A DNA stretch of 64,000 nt, taken from contig OZ244860.1 in assembly GCA_965221035.1 (NCBI GenBank), positions 558,001-622,000 on the forward strand. Direction: 5' to 3'. The position numbers and the translations under genes are program-made. The DNA is from UBA6522 sp965221035. Its GTDB lineage: Bacteria; Pseudomonadota; Gammaproteobacteria; Steroidobacterales; Rariloculaceae. Positions 18,628 to 26,890 of the stretch are shown here, in pieces. How positions within the stretch are numbered: position 1 is the first letter of the stretch; each line of letters begins with the position of its first letter. The notes beneath the pieces were generated by a model. That model did not search any database and was not told the DNA's origin. It was given only the letters and a program-made list of their open reading frames with translations.

Positions 18628-19467
18628 CTACGGCGAGCAGGTCGCTCGTCCGTGTTCCTCCAGCCCTTCGTTGTACATCACCAGTGCCGGCGCCATCGCG
18701 GAAACGAGGTCGTAGATTCGGCGGTCGTCGGAAGGGTGTGTGGAGGCGAACTCGGCAGGCTGGTCGCCTTCGCGATTCTCCGCCATGTTCTTCCACAGCT
18801 CGATGCTGGCGCGGGGATCGTATCCGGCCTTGGCCATGTATTCCAATCCCTTGCGGTCCGCCTCGGACTCGTGCGCCCGGCTGAACGGCAGGAGCAATCC
18901 GAAGGCCGCGAGCGTGCGCCCGGCTTCCTGGCCGACTCCGCGTCCGTACCCCCCGTAATTTCCGTAATAGGGGTCGTAGATGCCGCGGCCGATCTGCTCG
19001 CCGACCGCCCCGGCAAGAATTTCCAGCATCTTGCCGCCCACCTGGCGCCTGGCCTGCTCCATGACGTGATTCTCGGTCACATGGGCAATTTCATGACCAA
19101 TGACGGCCGCGAGCGAATCCACCGTGTCGGCAACCTTGAAGATGCCCGTGAAAACGCCGATCTGCCCCCCGGTCATGGCGAATGCATTGATGGCCTCATC
19201 GTCGAATACCATCACTTCCCAGTTCATGTCGGCGTAGGGCTCGTCCAGTACCTCGATGATGCTCCACGCGACGCATTCGACGAAGGGCTGTATCCTCGGG
19301 TCGGCCGGCTTCGGAAGATCCCGCTTCATGGTCAACCACTGAACACGGCTCTCGCGAAGGATTTCCTGCTTGTTCGCGAATTGCGCCCACGATGTGGTGA
19401 CCGCGCTCAATGAAATACACGCTACGGATATGGCCACCAGGGGCTTCCGGGAAAACTTCAACGGCAT
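18628..19467 (-). CDS. M48 family zinc metalloprotease, periplasmic
   Basis: 279-residue peptidase M48 related to LoiP/BepA-type envelope quality-control proteases. A signal peptide ends near SAVTTSWAQ. The zinc site is VIGHEIAHVTENH (HExxH), with the third ligand in RAHESEADRKGLEYMAKAGYD (E-x-x-x-D). A glycine/tyrosine-rich insert YDPYYGNYGGYGRGVG sits in the middle. The TPR domain of BepA is lacking, so it is closer to the short LoiP-like group. The C-terminal FASTHPSDDRRI is the usual end of the catalytic domain. Confidence 0.9.
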   Translation of the reverse strand: MPLKFSRKPLVAISVACISLSAVTTSWAQFANKQEILRESRVQWLTMKRDLPKPADPRIQPFVECVAWSIIEVLDEPYADMNWEVMVFDDEAINAFAMTGGQIGVFTGIFKVADTVDSLAAVIGHEIAHVTENHVMEQARRQVGGKMLEILAGAVGEQIGRGIYDPYYGNYGGYGRGVGQEAGRTLAAFGLLLPFSRAHESEADRKGLEYMAKAGYDPRASIELWKNMAENREGDQPAEFASTHPSDDRRIYDLVSAMAPALVMYNEGLEEHGRATCSP

Positions 19468-19773
19468 GATACTTCCCCATGTCCAGAGAACATTCTGATC
19501 CCTTGGATTCCGCAGGGCACCAGAGGTTCAATCGCAATCGGCAAGATAGCATATGTGGATCGGAAAATCGCTTCGCGCCAGCCGGCGTTCGAAGATAGGG
19601 GGCCTTGATCGGAGGGGACCCGAAAGAGGTCCGTGGCCAACCGGTGAACCCCGCACCAATATGCGCATAATATATATTATGTTAAATAGAGTATCTAAAC
19701 CGATATTGGCACCGCAAGGAAAATCGTGAGGAGTGATACAGGGGGAACCGTCGTTCCATTGATCAGGTTTCAG
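19468..19773. other. AT-richer intergenic region
   Basis: No gene is seen. The stretch between the protease start and the hairpin at 19774 is clearly more AT-rich than its surroundings, especially 19655-19730, and contains a 16-base perfect palindrome listed separately. Confidence 0.6.
19666..19681. promoter_or_regulatory. 16-bp perfect AT-rich palindrome
   Basis: CATAATATATATTATG reads the same on both strands. It lies about 185 bases upstream of the protease gene and beyond the 3' end of the small membrane protein gene. It could be an operator or overlapping -10 sequences; nothing else identifies it. Confidence 0.4.
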
Positions 19774-19803
19774 GATTGCGGGCCCTGGAGCGGGCCCGCA
19801 ATC
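19774..19803 (-). terminator. Strong hairpin after the small membrane protein gene
   Basis: A perfect 12-base stem GATTGCGGGCCC / GGGCCCGCAATC with a six-base loop lies 20 bases past the stop of the 106-residue gene. No U-run follows on either strand, so it is either an unusual terminator or an mRNA 3' stabiliser. Confidence 0.6.
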
Positions 19804-19823
19804 AAGCTAACGGCGATCGCCGT

Positions 19824-20144
19824 CTAGTCTTCGGTCAGCCTCTCGTACGTGATAACAGCAAAAACCGTCACGCTTGCGGCAGCCAACAACGCACCCGCAC
19901 TGCTCAGAATGGCAGTCAGGTAACTCCCGATCGCGGGAATCGCGTCAAGTGCACCGTCGCCACCGGCACCCAGAAACACGGCAAGCACAATCAGCAAGAT
20001 CCGATTGTCGCTGGCCGTGTAGTATCCAAGCACAAGTCCGAACAGCGCGAGCAAGAGACCTCCCATGGGTATACCACCCGGGACAATTCCCGCCGCGAGT
20101 ACAAGGACAAGACTTAGGATTCGTACGATTTTAGCTTGGCTCAT
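19824..20144 (-). CDS. Small multi-pass membrane protein, unknown
   Basis: 106-residue, very hydrophobic protein with about four membrane segments (LSLVLVLAAGIVPGGI, LLLALFGLVLGYYTA, ILLIVLAVFLGAG, and a long C-terminal helix SAGALLAAASVTVFAVITY). The ATG has an excellent Shine-Dalgarno (GGGAGGA, about six bases away), and a strong hairpin follows the stop, so this is a real monocistronic gene, probably well expressed. I do not recognise the family and infer no function. Confidence 0.7.
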   Translation of the reverse strand: MSQAKIVRILSLVLVLAAGIVPGGIPMGGLLLALFGLVLGYYTASDNRILLIVLAVFLGAGGDGALDAIPAIGSYLTAILSSAGALLAAASVTVFAVITYERLTED

Positions 20145-20286
20145 TTTCTATCCTCCCTATGTGGATATTTGCGTTCCGGACCCTAACTAACCCCCCCTGT
20201 TTCGAATTTGGTGCTCGGAAACGCAACTAGCTATCCTATCACGATGGACAAACAACGCAGAATCTGGGTCACCCATCCGCTCGACC

Positions 20287-22191
20287 ATGGCGCTTGAAGT
20301 ACGTTTCGACGACGTTTCGCTGGCGTTTGGCGACCAGGTCATCCTGCGGGAGGCGAGCATGCGGCTCGCTCCCGGCGAGCGTGTCTGCCTGATCGGGAGA
20401 AACGGCTCCGGCAAGTCATCCACCCTCAAGCTCCTCACCGGCGATGTCGAACCCGACGAAGGCCGCATCGAAATGCCGCCGCAACTGCGGCTTGCCATGC
20501 TGAATCAGATCCTGGACGAGCCCAGCGAGCGGCTGGTTCGTGACGTGGTGGCCGACGGGATGCACGCACAGCGGGCCCGCATCGATGCCTATCGCACCCT
20601 GTCGGACGCGGGAGCACCGAACAAGGCCACGCTTCGTGAGCTTGAAGCGCTGCAGGCGGACATCGAGGCCGGCGGCGGCTGGTCTGTCGACGTCCAGGTG
20701 GACGCGATGATTTCCCAGTTGCAGCTTCCGTCCGCGGAAAGGATGAGCGAGATATCAGGAGGCTGGCGCCGCCGGGTCGCCCTGGGACAGGCGCTGGTGG
20801 GCCGGCCGGAACTGCTCCTGCTGGACGAGCCGACCAACCACCTGGACATCAGTACGATCGAATGGCTCGAAGAACAAGTCAGGCGCTACGACGGTACGGT
20901 TCTATTTGTATCGCATGATCGCGGTTTCGTCGAGCGTCTGGCGACTCGAGTCGTTTCCATCGACCGCGGAGTCCTCCGGTCATGGCCAGGCGGTTACCGG
21001 GCGTACCTGCGTCAGAAGCGCAGGGCCGACGCTGAAGAGGATCGAACCAACGCCCAATTCGACAGGCTTCTGGCCGAGGAAGAGGCGTGGATACGGCGAG
21101 GCATCAAGGCCCGGGAAAGCCGCAACGAGGGGCGTGTGCGCGCGCTGGAGGCCATGCGCGAGCAGCGCAGCCAACGCATCAAGCGCCCGTCGACGGCGCG
21201 AATCCATATCAATGAATCCGAGCAGATTTCAGGCAAGAAAGTTATCGAGGTTAGAAACATAACTCACTGTTATGATGATAAAACCTTGCTGAAAAACTTC
21301 TCGCTGCGCATCATGCGGGGCGACAGGATCGGGATCATCGGCAACAACGGCGTCGGCAAAAGCACGCTGCTGCGCATCCTGCTGGGCGAAGTCAAGCCGG
21401 ATTCCGGCTCGGTGAAGCTTGGCACGCACCTTCAGATCGCCTATTTCGACCAGCTTCGGCGGGAGCTGGATACCACACGTACCGTTGCGGAAATCGTCGG
21501 GGAAGGCCGTGATTACATCGATATACAGGGCCGCAAGAAGCATGTGGTGGGCTACCTGACCGACTTTCTGTTCTCGGCGAAACGGGCGATGACCCGGGTT
21601 TCCGCACTGTCCGGCGGTGAGCGCAACCGGGTCATCCTCGCAAAGCTCCTGATCCAGCCCGCGAACCTGCTGATCTTCGATGAGCCCACCAACGACCTGG
21701 ACGTGGAAACGCTGGAAGCGCTGGAGTCGCGATTGCTCGCCTACTCCTCAACGCTGATCGTCGTCAGCCATGACCGCCATTTTCTCGACCAGGTGGTCAC
21801 CAGCACGCTGGTATTCGAAGGAGACGGCGTGGTGCACCGGTACGCCGGCGGATACAGCGACTGGGAACGGCTGCGGAGGCAACTGGCGGTGGGTGATTCG
21901 CCCGCATCCATGGCGAAATCGGCCGGGCGATCTTCTGTACCCAACCCCTCCCCCACCAGGAAGCTCACCTACAAGCTGCAACGTGAACTGGATGGGCTTC
22001 CCAAGAGGATCCAGGCATTGGAACGGGCTGTCCAGGAGCTGGAAGAACAGGTCGGGACCGCGGAGTTCTATCGCCAGCCCCATGACGCGGTGCGGACGAC
22101 GCTGGATGAACTGGAACAACAGCGTTCACGCCTCGAGGCGGCGGTGGACCGTTGGGGCGAACTGGAATCGCAGTCCCAGGCACTTCGTTGA
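20287..22191 (+). CDS. uup: ABC-F family ATPase, Uup-like
   Basis: 634-residue soluble protein with two tandem ABC ATPase domains and no membrane part, the ABC-F plan of translation factors acting on the ribosome. Domain 1: CLIGRNGSGKSSTLKLL, ISGGWRRRVALGQAL, LLLDEPTNHLDI. Linker about residues 240-320, rich in Arg/Glu. Domain 2: IGIIGNNGVGKSTLLRILLG, LSGGERNRVILAKLL, LLIFDEPTNDLD. A C-terminal coiled coil (from about 555, KLTYKLQRELDGLPKRIQAL) is the mark of Uup, which may also bind branched DNA. Stand-alone gene. The linker start (21230-21300) is locally AT-rich. Confidence 0.9.
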   Translation: MALEVRFDDVSLAFGDQVILREASMRLAPGERVCLIGRNGSGKSSTLKLLTGDVEPDEGRIEMPPQLRLAMLNQILDEPSERLVRDVVADGMHAQRARIDAYRTLSDAGAPNKATLRELEALQADIEAGGGWSVDVQVDAMISQLQLPSAERMSEISGGWRRRVALGQALVGRPELLLLDEPTNHLDISTIEWLEEQVRRYDGTVLFVSHDRGFVERLATRVVSIDRGVLRSWPGGYRAYLRQKRRADAEEDRTNAQFDRLLAEEEAWIRRGIKARESRNEGRVRALEAMREQRSQRIKRPSTARIHINESEQISGKKVIEVRNITHCYDDKTLLKNFSLRIMRGDRIGIIGNNGVGKSTLLRILLGEVKPDSGSVKLGTHLQIAYFDQLRRELDTTRTVAEIVGEGRDYIDIQGRKKHVVGYLTDFLFSAKRAMTRVSALSGGERNRVILAKLLIQPANLLIFDEPTNDLDVETLEALESRLLAYSSTLIVVSHDRHFLDQVVTSTLVFEGDGVVHRYAGGYSDWERLRRQLAVGDSPASMAKSAGRSSVPNPSPTRKLTYKLQRELDGLPKRIQALERAVQELEEQVGTAEFYRQPHDAVRTTLDELEQQRSRLEAAVDRWGELESQSQALR

Positions 22192-22339
22192 CGCGTGTCC
22201 CGCCCCTGCCCTCCCCCGGTGGACTTGGGGCTGCCGATAAAGCAGAATGCCTGCCGTCCGCCGGCTGCCATCGCAGTGCATGGAGGATGCCGTCCGGCGG
22301 ATTGAGACCATCGTTGCTGCGATCACGCGGGGAAGAACA

Positions 22340-22588
22340 ATGCTCGAACCGGGAAGCCAGAACCACCTGATCCCCCAAACCATCTGGCAGAAACTGTACC
22401 TGGGGTGGTTCCTGCTCTGCTTCCTGATGGTCTGGGTGGGTACCTGGGCGGTGAACGAGCCCGTGGCGGTTCTGGGAATGCCGATGGTCTACGTGTGGTG
22501 CAGCGGATGGGGACTGGCCTGGCTGCTGGGCTGCCTCTACCTGGGGCTCAAGATCGAAAGCGAACGCGAAGCGTCCAGGGAAGAATGA
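22340..22588 (+). CDS. Small subunit of a sodium/solute symporter
   Basis: 82-residue protein with two membrane helices (YLGWFLLCFLMVWVGTWAV and VYVWCSGWGLAWLLGCLYLGL). Such small two-helix proteins (YhdT-like and similar families) are often encoded directly before sodium/solute symporters and are thought to assist them. GGGGAAG precedes ATG 22340 at a good distance, so I reject an in-frame start at 22247. Its stop overlaps the start of the symporter (ATGA). Confidence 0.75.
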   Translation: MLEPGSQNHLIPQTIWQKLYLGWFLLCFLMVWVGTWAVNEPVAVLGMPMVYVWCSGWGLAWLLGCLYLGLKIESEREASREE

Positions 22589-24102
22589 CGATGGAATCCT
22601 GGCACTACACTGTCATCATCGTCGCCCTCTATGCGCTGCTCATCCTCTGGGTGGGCACCGGCCGCTGGACCAAGGTCGGCCGTGTGGCCATGGACGACTA
22701 TTTCAAGGTCGCGCCCGGATTCGGGTTCCTGGTGTTGTACCTGGGCATCGCCGGCGGCTTTCACACCGCATTTGCCATTCCCGGTTCCATGGGGTTCTAC
22801 CATGCTCACGGCGTCGCTTTCGCCGCCAACGTGCTCTGGACGGTCTTCACGCCCTTGGGGGTGATCTACTTCATCGGCTCGCGGATTACCTGCCTGGGCA
22901 GAAAATTCAACTACATCACGCCGGCGGACCTGCTGGTGGACTACTTCGGCGACGGCAAGTTCCGCGCATTCATCGCCGTCTATATCCTGTCCTGCTGCAT
23001 CCCGCTGATGACGGCCAACGTCACCGGACCCGCGGTGCTGCTCTCGGAAGGAACCCAGGGCAACATTCCGTACGTCGGCGCGCTTCTCATCATGGGCGTC
23101 ATGGTAATGATCTATGTCACGTCCAGCGGCATTCGCGGCGTGACCTGGACCACGGTGGCCCAGGCCGTGTGGATGTTCGTGGCGGTCTGGGCGGCGGCGG
23201 TCTGGTGCCTGAACCTGATCGACGGCAACCTTATGACGCTGTTCAACAGGGTCCTGGAGACCGAGCCGTCGATGCTGACCCTGCCGGGGCCCAACGGCCT
23301 CGCCACACCCGAATGGTGGCTCACCTTCCCGGTCTTCGGGTTGGCGCTGTACTGGGCGATCCTGCCCCGCGGCTTCATGTTCTTCTACTCCGCCCGGGAC
23401 GTGAAGACCACCCGGCGCATCGGACTGACCGTGGGCCTGTACCTCATGACCCTGTACCTGCCCGCCATGGTGATCGGTTTCACCGCCTTCTACTTCCTGC
23501 CTCAAGCGGACTCCGACGGTTCCTTCCCGCTGATGCTGGCGATGTACGCGCCGGCCTGGTTCGCCGGGCTGATCGTGGCGGGCGGGCTGGCGGCGGGCAT
23601 GTCGTCCCTCGACGCCGACACCAACGCCAATTCCGCCATGCTGACCAAGGATGTATACGCGAGCTTTGTCAGAAAGAACGCGCCGGATCGGCACTACATC
23701 ACCATCGGCCGCCTGATCGTCGTCGGCCTGGTGGCGATCACGGTGGCCGCAGCCACCTATCGCTGGGGCCTGGTCGTGATCATGATCGGGGTGACGGCGT
23801 CCATGATCACGCAGCTGCTGCCGGCCGTGCTGGCGGTGACCGTTCCCATGGGGATTCGCTTCACCAAGGCGGGCGTCACCGCGGGCATCCTCGCCGGACT
23901 CGTCGTCTCGCTGGGATCGCGCTTCTTCGCGGCGGACTTGCTGCCTGACGGGTGGCGATTCGACCCCTCCTTCTGGGGGCTGGTCGTCAACATTCCCGTG
24001 ACGCTCATCGTGAGCCGCTTCACCACGCCTCCGGACCCGGAGGCGGTGGCACGGATACGCGCCGCGCTCGACGAGGAATTTCGCCGCAAGCCCGCTACGT
24101 AA
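22585..24102 (+). CDS. Sodium/solute symporter (SSS) family permease
   Basis: 505-residue inner-membrane transporter with about 13 helices, relative of pantothenate and proline symporters. Family features: the N-terminal MDDYFKVAPGFGFLVLYLGI region, ITPADLLVDYFG, and GLAAGMSSLDADTNANSAMLTKDVY, the sodium-binding region of helix 8. Translation is coupled to the small subunit (ATGA at 22585); ATG 22591 is a close alternative. Context with molybdenum hydroxylase and dehydrogenase genes suggests it imports the substrate of that pathway, but the solute is unknown. Confidence 0.88.
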   Translation: MTMESWHYTVIIVALYALLILWVGTGRWTKVGRVAMDDYFKVAPGFGFLVLYLGIAGGFHTAFAIPGSMGFYHAHGVAFAANVLWTVFTPLGVIYFIGSRITCLGRKFNYITPADLLVDYFGDGKFRAFIAVYILSCCIPLMTANVTGPAVLLSEGTQGNIPYVGALLIMGVMVMIYVTSSGIRGVTWTTVAQAVWMFVAVWAAAVWCLNLIDGNLMTLFNRVLETEPSMLTLPGPNGLATPEWWLTFPVFGLALYWAILPRGFMFFYSARDVKTTRRIGLTVGLYLMTLYLPAMVIGFTAFYFLPQADSDGSFPLMLAMYAPAWFAGLIVAGGLAAGMSSLDADTNANSAMLTKDVYASFVRKNAPDRHYITIGRLIVVGLVAITVAAATYRWGLVVIMIGVTASMITQLLPAVLAVTVPMGIRFTKAGVTAGILAGLVVSLGSRFFAADLLPDGWRFDPSFWGLVVNIPVTLIVSRFTTPPDPEAVARIRAALDEEFRRKPAT

Positions 24103-24199
24103 GGCGGCAGGCAACAACCTGAACACATTGTAAGCCTGTAACGAGCCGCGCAAGCGGGCCACAGGCCCGACAGGTCGCGCGTACCGGCGGGCGACCCGT

Positions 24200-24205
24200 T
24201 ATAAT
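24200..24205 (+). promoter_or_regulatory. Probable -10 element of the molybdenum hydroxylase operon
   Basis: A perfect TATAAT occurs 37 bases before the metallolyase start, in the only sizeable gap (24103-24241) of the cluster. No clear -35 is visible, which would fit an activator-dependent promoter. Confidence 0.45.
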
Positions 24206-24241
24206 TGCCGTTTGCGCTGGCCATTCATGAGGGCAATTGAA

Positions 24242-25474
24242 ATGAGCGAACAACCGTGGAAGACCGATGACTGGTTCAGCAGCGCCTGGAACTACGACCA
24301 ACAGGTCACCAGGGACCTCAACTTCCCCGAGTCCATCAGGATCCACGACGTGTCGTTGCGCGACGGCGAGCAGCAGACCGCCATCGCCTACACCTACGAC
24401 GACAAGCTGCGCATCGCCGAGGCATTGGCCGAGGCCGGAATCCACCGCATCGAGGCGGGCCTGCCCGCCGTCTCCAAGGACGACTTCCGCGCCATCGAGG
24501 CGATCGTCAAGCGTGACCTGGGCCCGGACATCTATTCCTTCTGTCGCTGCATGAAGGCCGACATCGACGCCTCGGTCGACTGCGGCGTCAAGGGCCTGAT
24601 CATGGAGGTGCCAGCCAGTCCGCACCTGATCGAGCACGGCTACAAGTGGCCCCTGCGCAAGGCCATCGACCTCTCCGTCGAAGCCACCGCCTACGCCCAT
24701 GAACGGGGGCTCGAGGTGGTGTTCTTCCCCATCGATTTTTCCCGGTCGGAAATCGACTGGGTTCTGGACCTCATCAACACGGTGGCCACCGAGGGCCACA
24801 TGGACGCGCTGGTTCTGGTGGATACCTTCGGCGTGGTCTCGCCGCACGCGATGAAATTCTTCGTCCGCGCCGTCAGGAACCGCTTCCCGGACACAAGGCT
24901 GGAAACCCATTTCCACCAGGATTTCGGTCTCGGCGTCGCCAATACGCTGCTGGCGCTGGCCGAAGGCGCCGAGGTGGTGCATTCCACCGTGCTCGGCATC
25001 GGCGAACGCGCCGGCAATGCGCCCACCGAAGACATCGTCATGGCCCTGCTGACCATGTACGGCATTGATCTCGGCATTCGAACCGAGAAGTTCTACTCCC
25101 TGGCCAAGCTGGTCCAGGAACTCTCCAGGGTGGAGGTGCCCAGCAACCGCTCCATCGTCGGCGACCGCCTGTTCCAGGTGGAGTCGGGAATCATCGCCAA
25201 CTGGTTCTACAACTGCGGCATCGAGCACCAGACGGAACTGTTCCCGTTCCGCCCTGGCGTCGTCGGTCAACCGGAAGCGGAAGTGGTACTCGGCAAGGGC
25301 AGCGGCATCGACTCGGTGAATATCTGGCTGAGCCGCATCGGCGCCCAGGCCACCGAGGAGGAAGCTGCCGAAATTCTGCTTCAGGTCAAGGCGCTGGGGC
25401 TGCAGACGAAGCAGCTTCTCACCGAGGAACAGTTCCGGGAGATCGTCGTAAGGACGGTTTCCAGGGCGGCCTGA
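24242..25474 (+). CDS. DRE-TIM metallolyase (homocitrate/isopropylmalate synthase-like)
   Basis: 410-residue member of the DRE-TIM superfamily (isopropylmalate, homocitrate and citramalate synthases, HMG-CoA lyase). The signature HDVSLRDGEQQ appears as V-S-L-R-D-G-E at about residue 38, and the metal-binding HxH is in LETHFHQDFGLG; STVLGIGERAGNAPTEDIV matches the conserved loop. The regulatory LeuA C-terminal domain is missing; the tail after about residue 300 resembles the short lid region. ATG 24242 has GAGGG nine bases upstream. In an operon with a molybdenum hydroxylase it is unlikely to be biosynthetic; aldol condensation or cleavage of a catabolic intermediate is my inference. Confidence 0.82.
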   Translation: MSEQPWKTDDWFSSAWNYDQQVTRDLNFPESIRIHDVSLRDGEQQTAIAYTYDDKLRIAEALAEAGIHRIEAGLPAVSKDDFRAIEAIVKRDLGPDIYSFCRCMKADIDASVDCGVKGLIMEVPASPHLIEHGYKWPLRKAIDLSVEATAYAHERGLEVVFFPIDFSRSEIDWVLDLINTVATEGHMDALVLVDTFGVVSPHAMKFFVRAVRNRFPDTRLETHFHQDFGLGVANTLLALAEGAEVVHSTVLGIGERAGNAPTEDIVMALLTMYGIDLGIRTEKFYSLAKLVQELSRVEVPSNRSIVGDRLFQVESGIIANWFYNCGIEHQTELFPFRPGVVGQPEAEVVLGKGSGIDSVNIWLSRIGAQATEEEAAEILLQVKALGLQTKQLLTEEQFREIVVRTVSRAA

Positions 25475-25480
25475 CGTCCC

Positions 25481-26368
25481 ATGCGGCCGATGGACTACAT
25501 CGTTCCCGAGTCCGCCGAGGCGGCGGTCGCCATTTTGGCGAAACGGGGCGAGCACGCCTGCCCTCTCGCCGGTGGGACCGATCTGGTAGTCGATCTCAAG
25601 CATGCGCCCGGCAACATCAATGCCCTGGTCGACGTGTCCGGCCTGAAGGAATTCCGCGGGATCGAGGAAACCGACGAAGGACTGCGTATCGGCAGCATGG
25701 TGACTTACGGCGAGATCATGCGCCACCCGGTCTGCCTGGAGAAAACGCCCGAAGTGGTGGCGGCGTCCCACACGGTCGGTGCGGTACAGACCCGCAACCT
25801 GGGAACCATCGGCGGCAACCTGGTGACCTGCGTGCCGTCCGCGGACAGCGCACCGGCGCTGATGGTGCTGGATGCCGAGGTCACGCTGATTGGCCCCGGC
25901 GGCTGGCGGCGCATGCCCATCGACGACTTTTTCGTCGGGCCGCGAAAGACCATCCTCGAACCCCACGAGCTGCTCGCCGAGATATGGATTCCAAGGCGAA
26001 CGCTCGGCAAGCCGTCGAGTTTCTACAAGTTCGGCCTGCGCAAGGGTCAGGCCCTGGCGCTCGTGAACGCCGCCGCGGCCCTTGAACTGGACGGTGAACA
26101 CATCAGGGAGCCGCGTATCGCGCTCGGCGCGGTGGCGCCGACTCCAATTCGGGCCGTCCGGGCCGAGGCCATGCTGGACGGCGAGCGGGCGGATGAGGCG
26201 CTGCTGGACGAGGCGGCGAAAATCGCGGTTACGGAGTCCAAACCCATCGACGACTTCCGCGCTTCAAAGGGTTATCGGCAGCGGTTGATTCAAACCCTCA
26301 CGAGACGGGTCCTGGATCGGTCCCTTGCGATCGCCCGGGAACGCCAGTCGAAAGGCAAGCCACATTAG
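25481..26368 (+). CDS. Molybdenum hydroxylase FAD-binding subunit (CoxM type)
   Basis: 295-residue FAD subunit of a xanthine dehydrogenase family enzyme. PLAGGTDLVVDLKH (FAD pyrophosphate loop), QTRNLGTIGGNLVTCVPSAD (second FAD motif) and SFYKFGLRKGQALALVNAA are typical. It passes electrons from the iron-sulfur subunit to an acceptor. Start at 25481 or 25490 (MDYIVP). It sits six bases after the metallolyase and 15 before the 2Fe-2S gene, so all belong to one operon. Confidence 0.92.
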   Translation: MRPMDYIVPESAEAAVAILAKRGEHACPLAGGTDLVVDLKHAPGNINALVDVSGLKEFRGIEETDEGLRIGSMVTYGEIMRHPVCLEKTPEVVAASHTVGAVQTRNLGTIGGNLVTCVPSADSAPALMVLDAEVTLIGPGGWRRMPIDDFFVGPRKTILEPHELLAEIWIPRRTLGKPSSFYKFGLRKGQALALVNAAAALELDGEHIREPRIALGAVAPTPIRAVRAEAMLDGERADEALLDEAAKIAVTESKPIDDFRASKGYRQRLIQTLTRRVLDRSLAIARERQSKGKPH

Positions 26369-26383
26369 CGGAGAACAGCACCC

Positions 26384-26863
26384 ATGTTGGTTGAATTGAC
26401 GGTCAACGGCGAATCCAGGTCGGCGGAAGTGGCGCCGGAAACGACCCTGCTGAAAATGCTGCGCGAGAGCCTGGGTCTGACGGGGGCGAAACTGGGCTGC
26501 GACGTCGGCGACTGCGGCACCTGCACGGTCATCGTGGATGGCGTGTCGGTCAACTCCTGCCTGATGCTGGCCGGCCGCGCCAACGGCTGTCAGGTAACCA
26601 CCATCGAGGGCCTCGCCACCGCCGACGAACTGCACCCCCTGCAGCAGAAGTTCGAGGAATACGGCGCCCTGCAGTGTGGATTCTGCGGGCCGGGCATGCT
26701 TATTTCGGCCAAGAACCTGCTGGACAACAACCCGAACCCCAGCGTCTTCGAGGTCCGGGACGCCCTCGCGGGCAACTTGTGCCGGTGCACCGGCTATACG
26801 AAGATCATCGAAGCGGTGATCGACGCGGGCCAGTTGATGAGCCAGGAACAAACCAGCGTCTGA
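26384..26863 (+). CDS. Molybdenum hydroxylase 2Fe-2S subunit (CoxS type)
   Basis: 159-residue subunit carrying two [2Fe-2S] clusters. N-terminal plant ferredoxin-like cluster in LGCDVGDCGTCTVIVDG with a later Cys (NSCLML), and the helical-domain cluster in CGFCGPGMLISAK and AGNLCRCTGYTKI. Normal length for the family. GGAG lies about ten bases before the ATG. It relays electrons from the molybdenum site to FAD. Confidence 0.95.
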   Translation: MLVELTVNGESRSAEVAPETTLLKMLRESLGLTGAKLGCDVGDCGTCTVIVDGVSVNSCLMLAGRANGCQVTTIEGLATADELHPLQQKFEEYGALQCGFCGPGMLISAKNLLDNNPNPSVFEVRDALAGNLCRCTGYTKIIEAVIDAGQLMSQEQTSV

Positions 26864-26890
26864 AGTACGTTCAATACCGGGAGACCCATC

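Noticed and set aside
24242..25474. Leucine or lysine biosynthesis synthase (leuA or homocitrate synthase)
   Set aside because: The regulatory C-terminal domain is missing and the gene is in a catabolic molybdenum hydroxylase operon.
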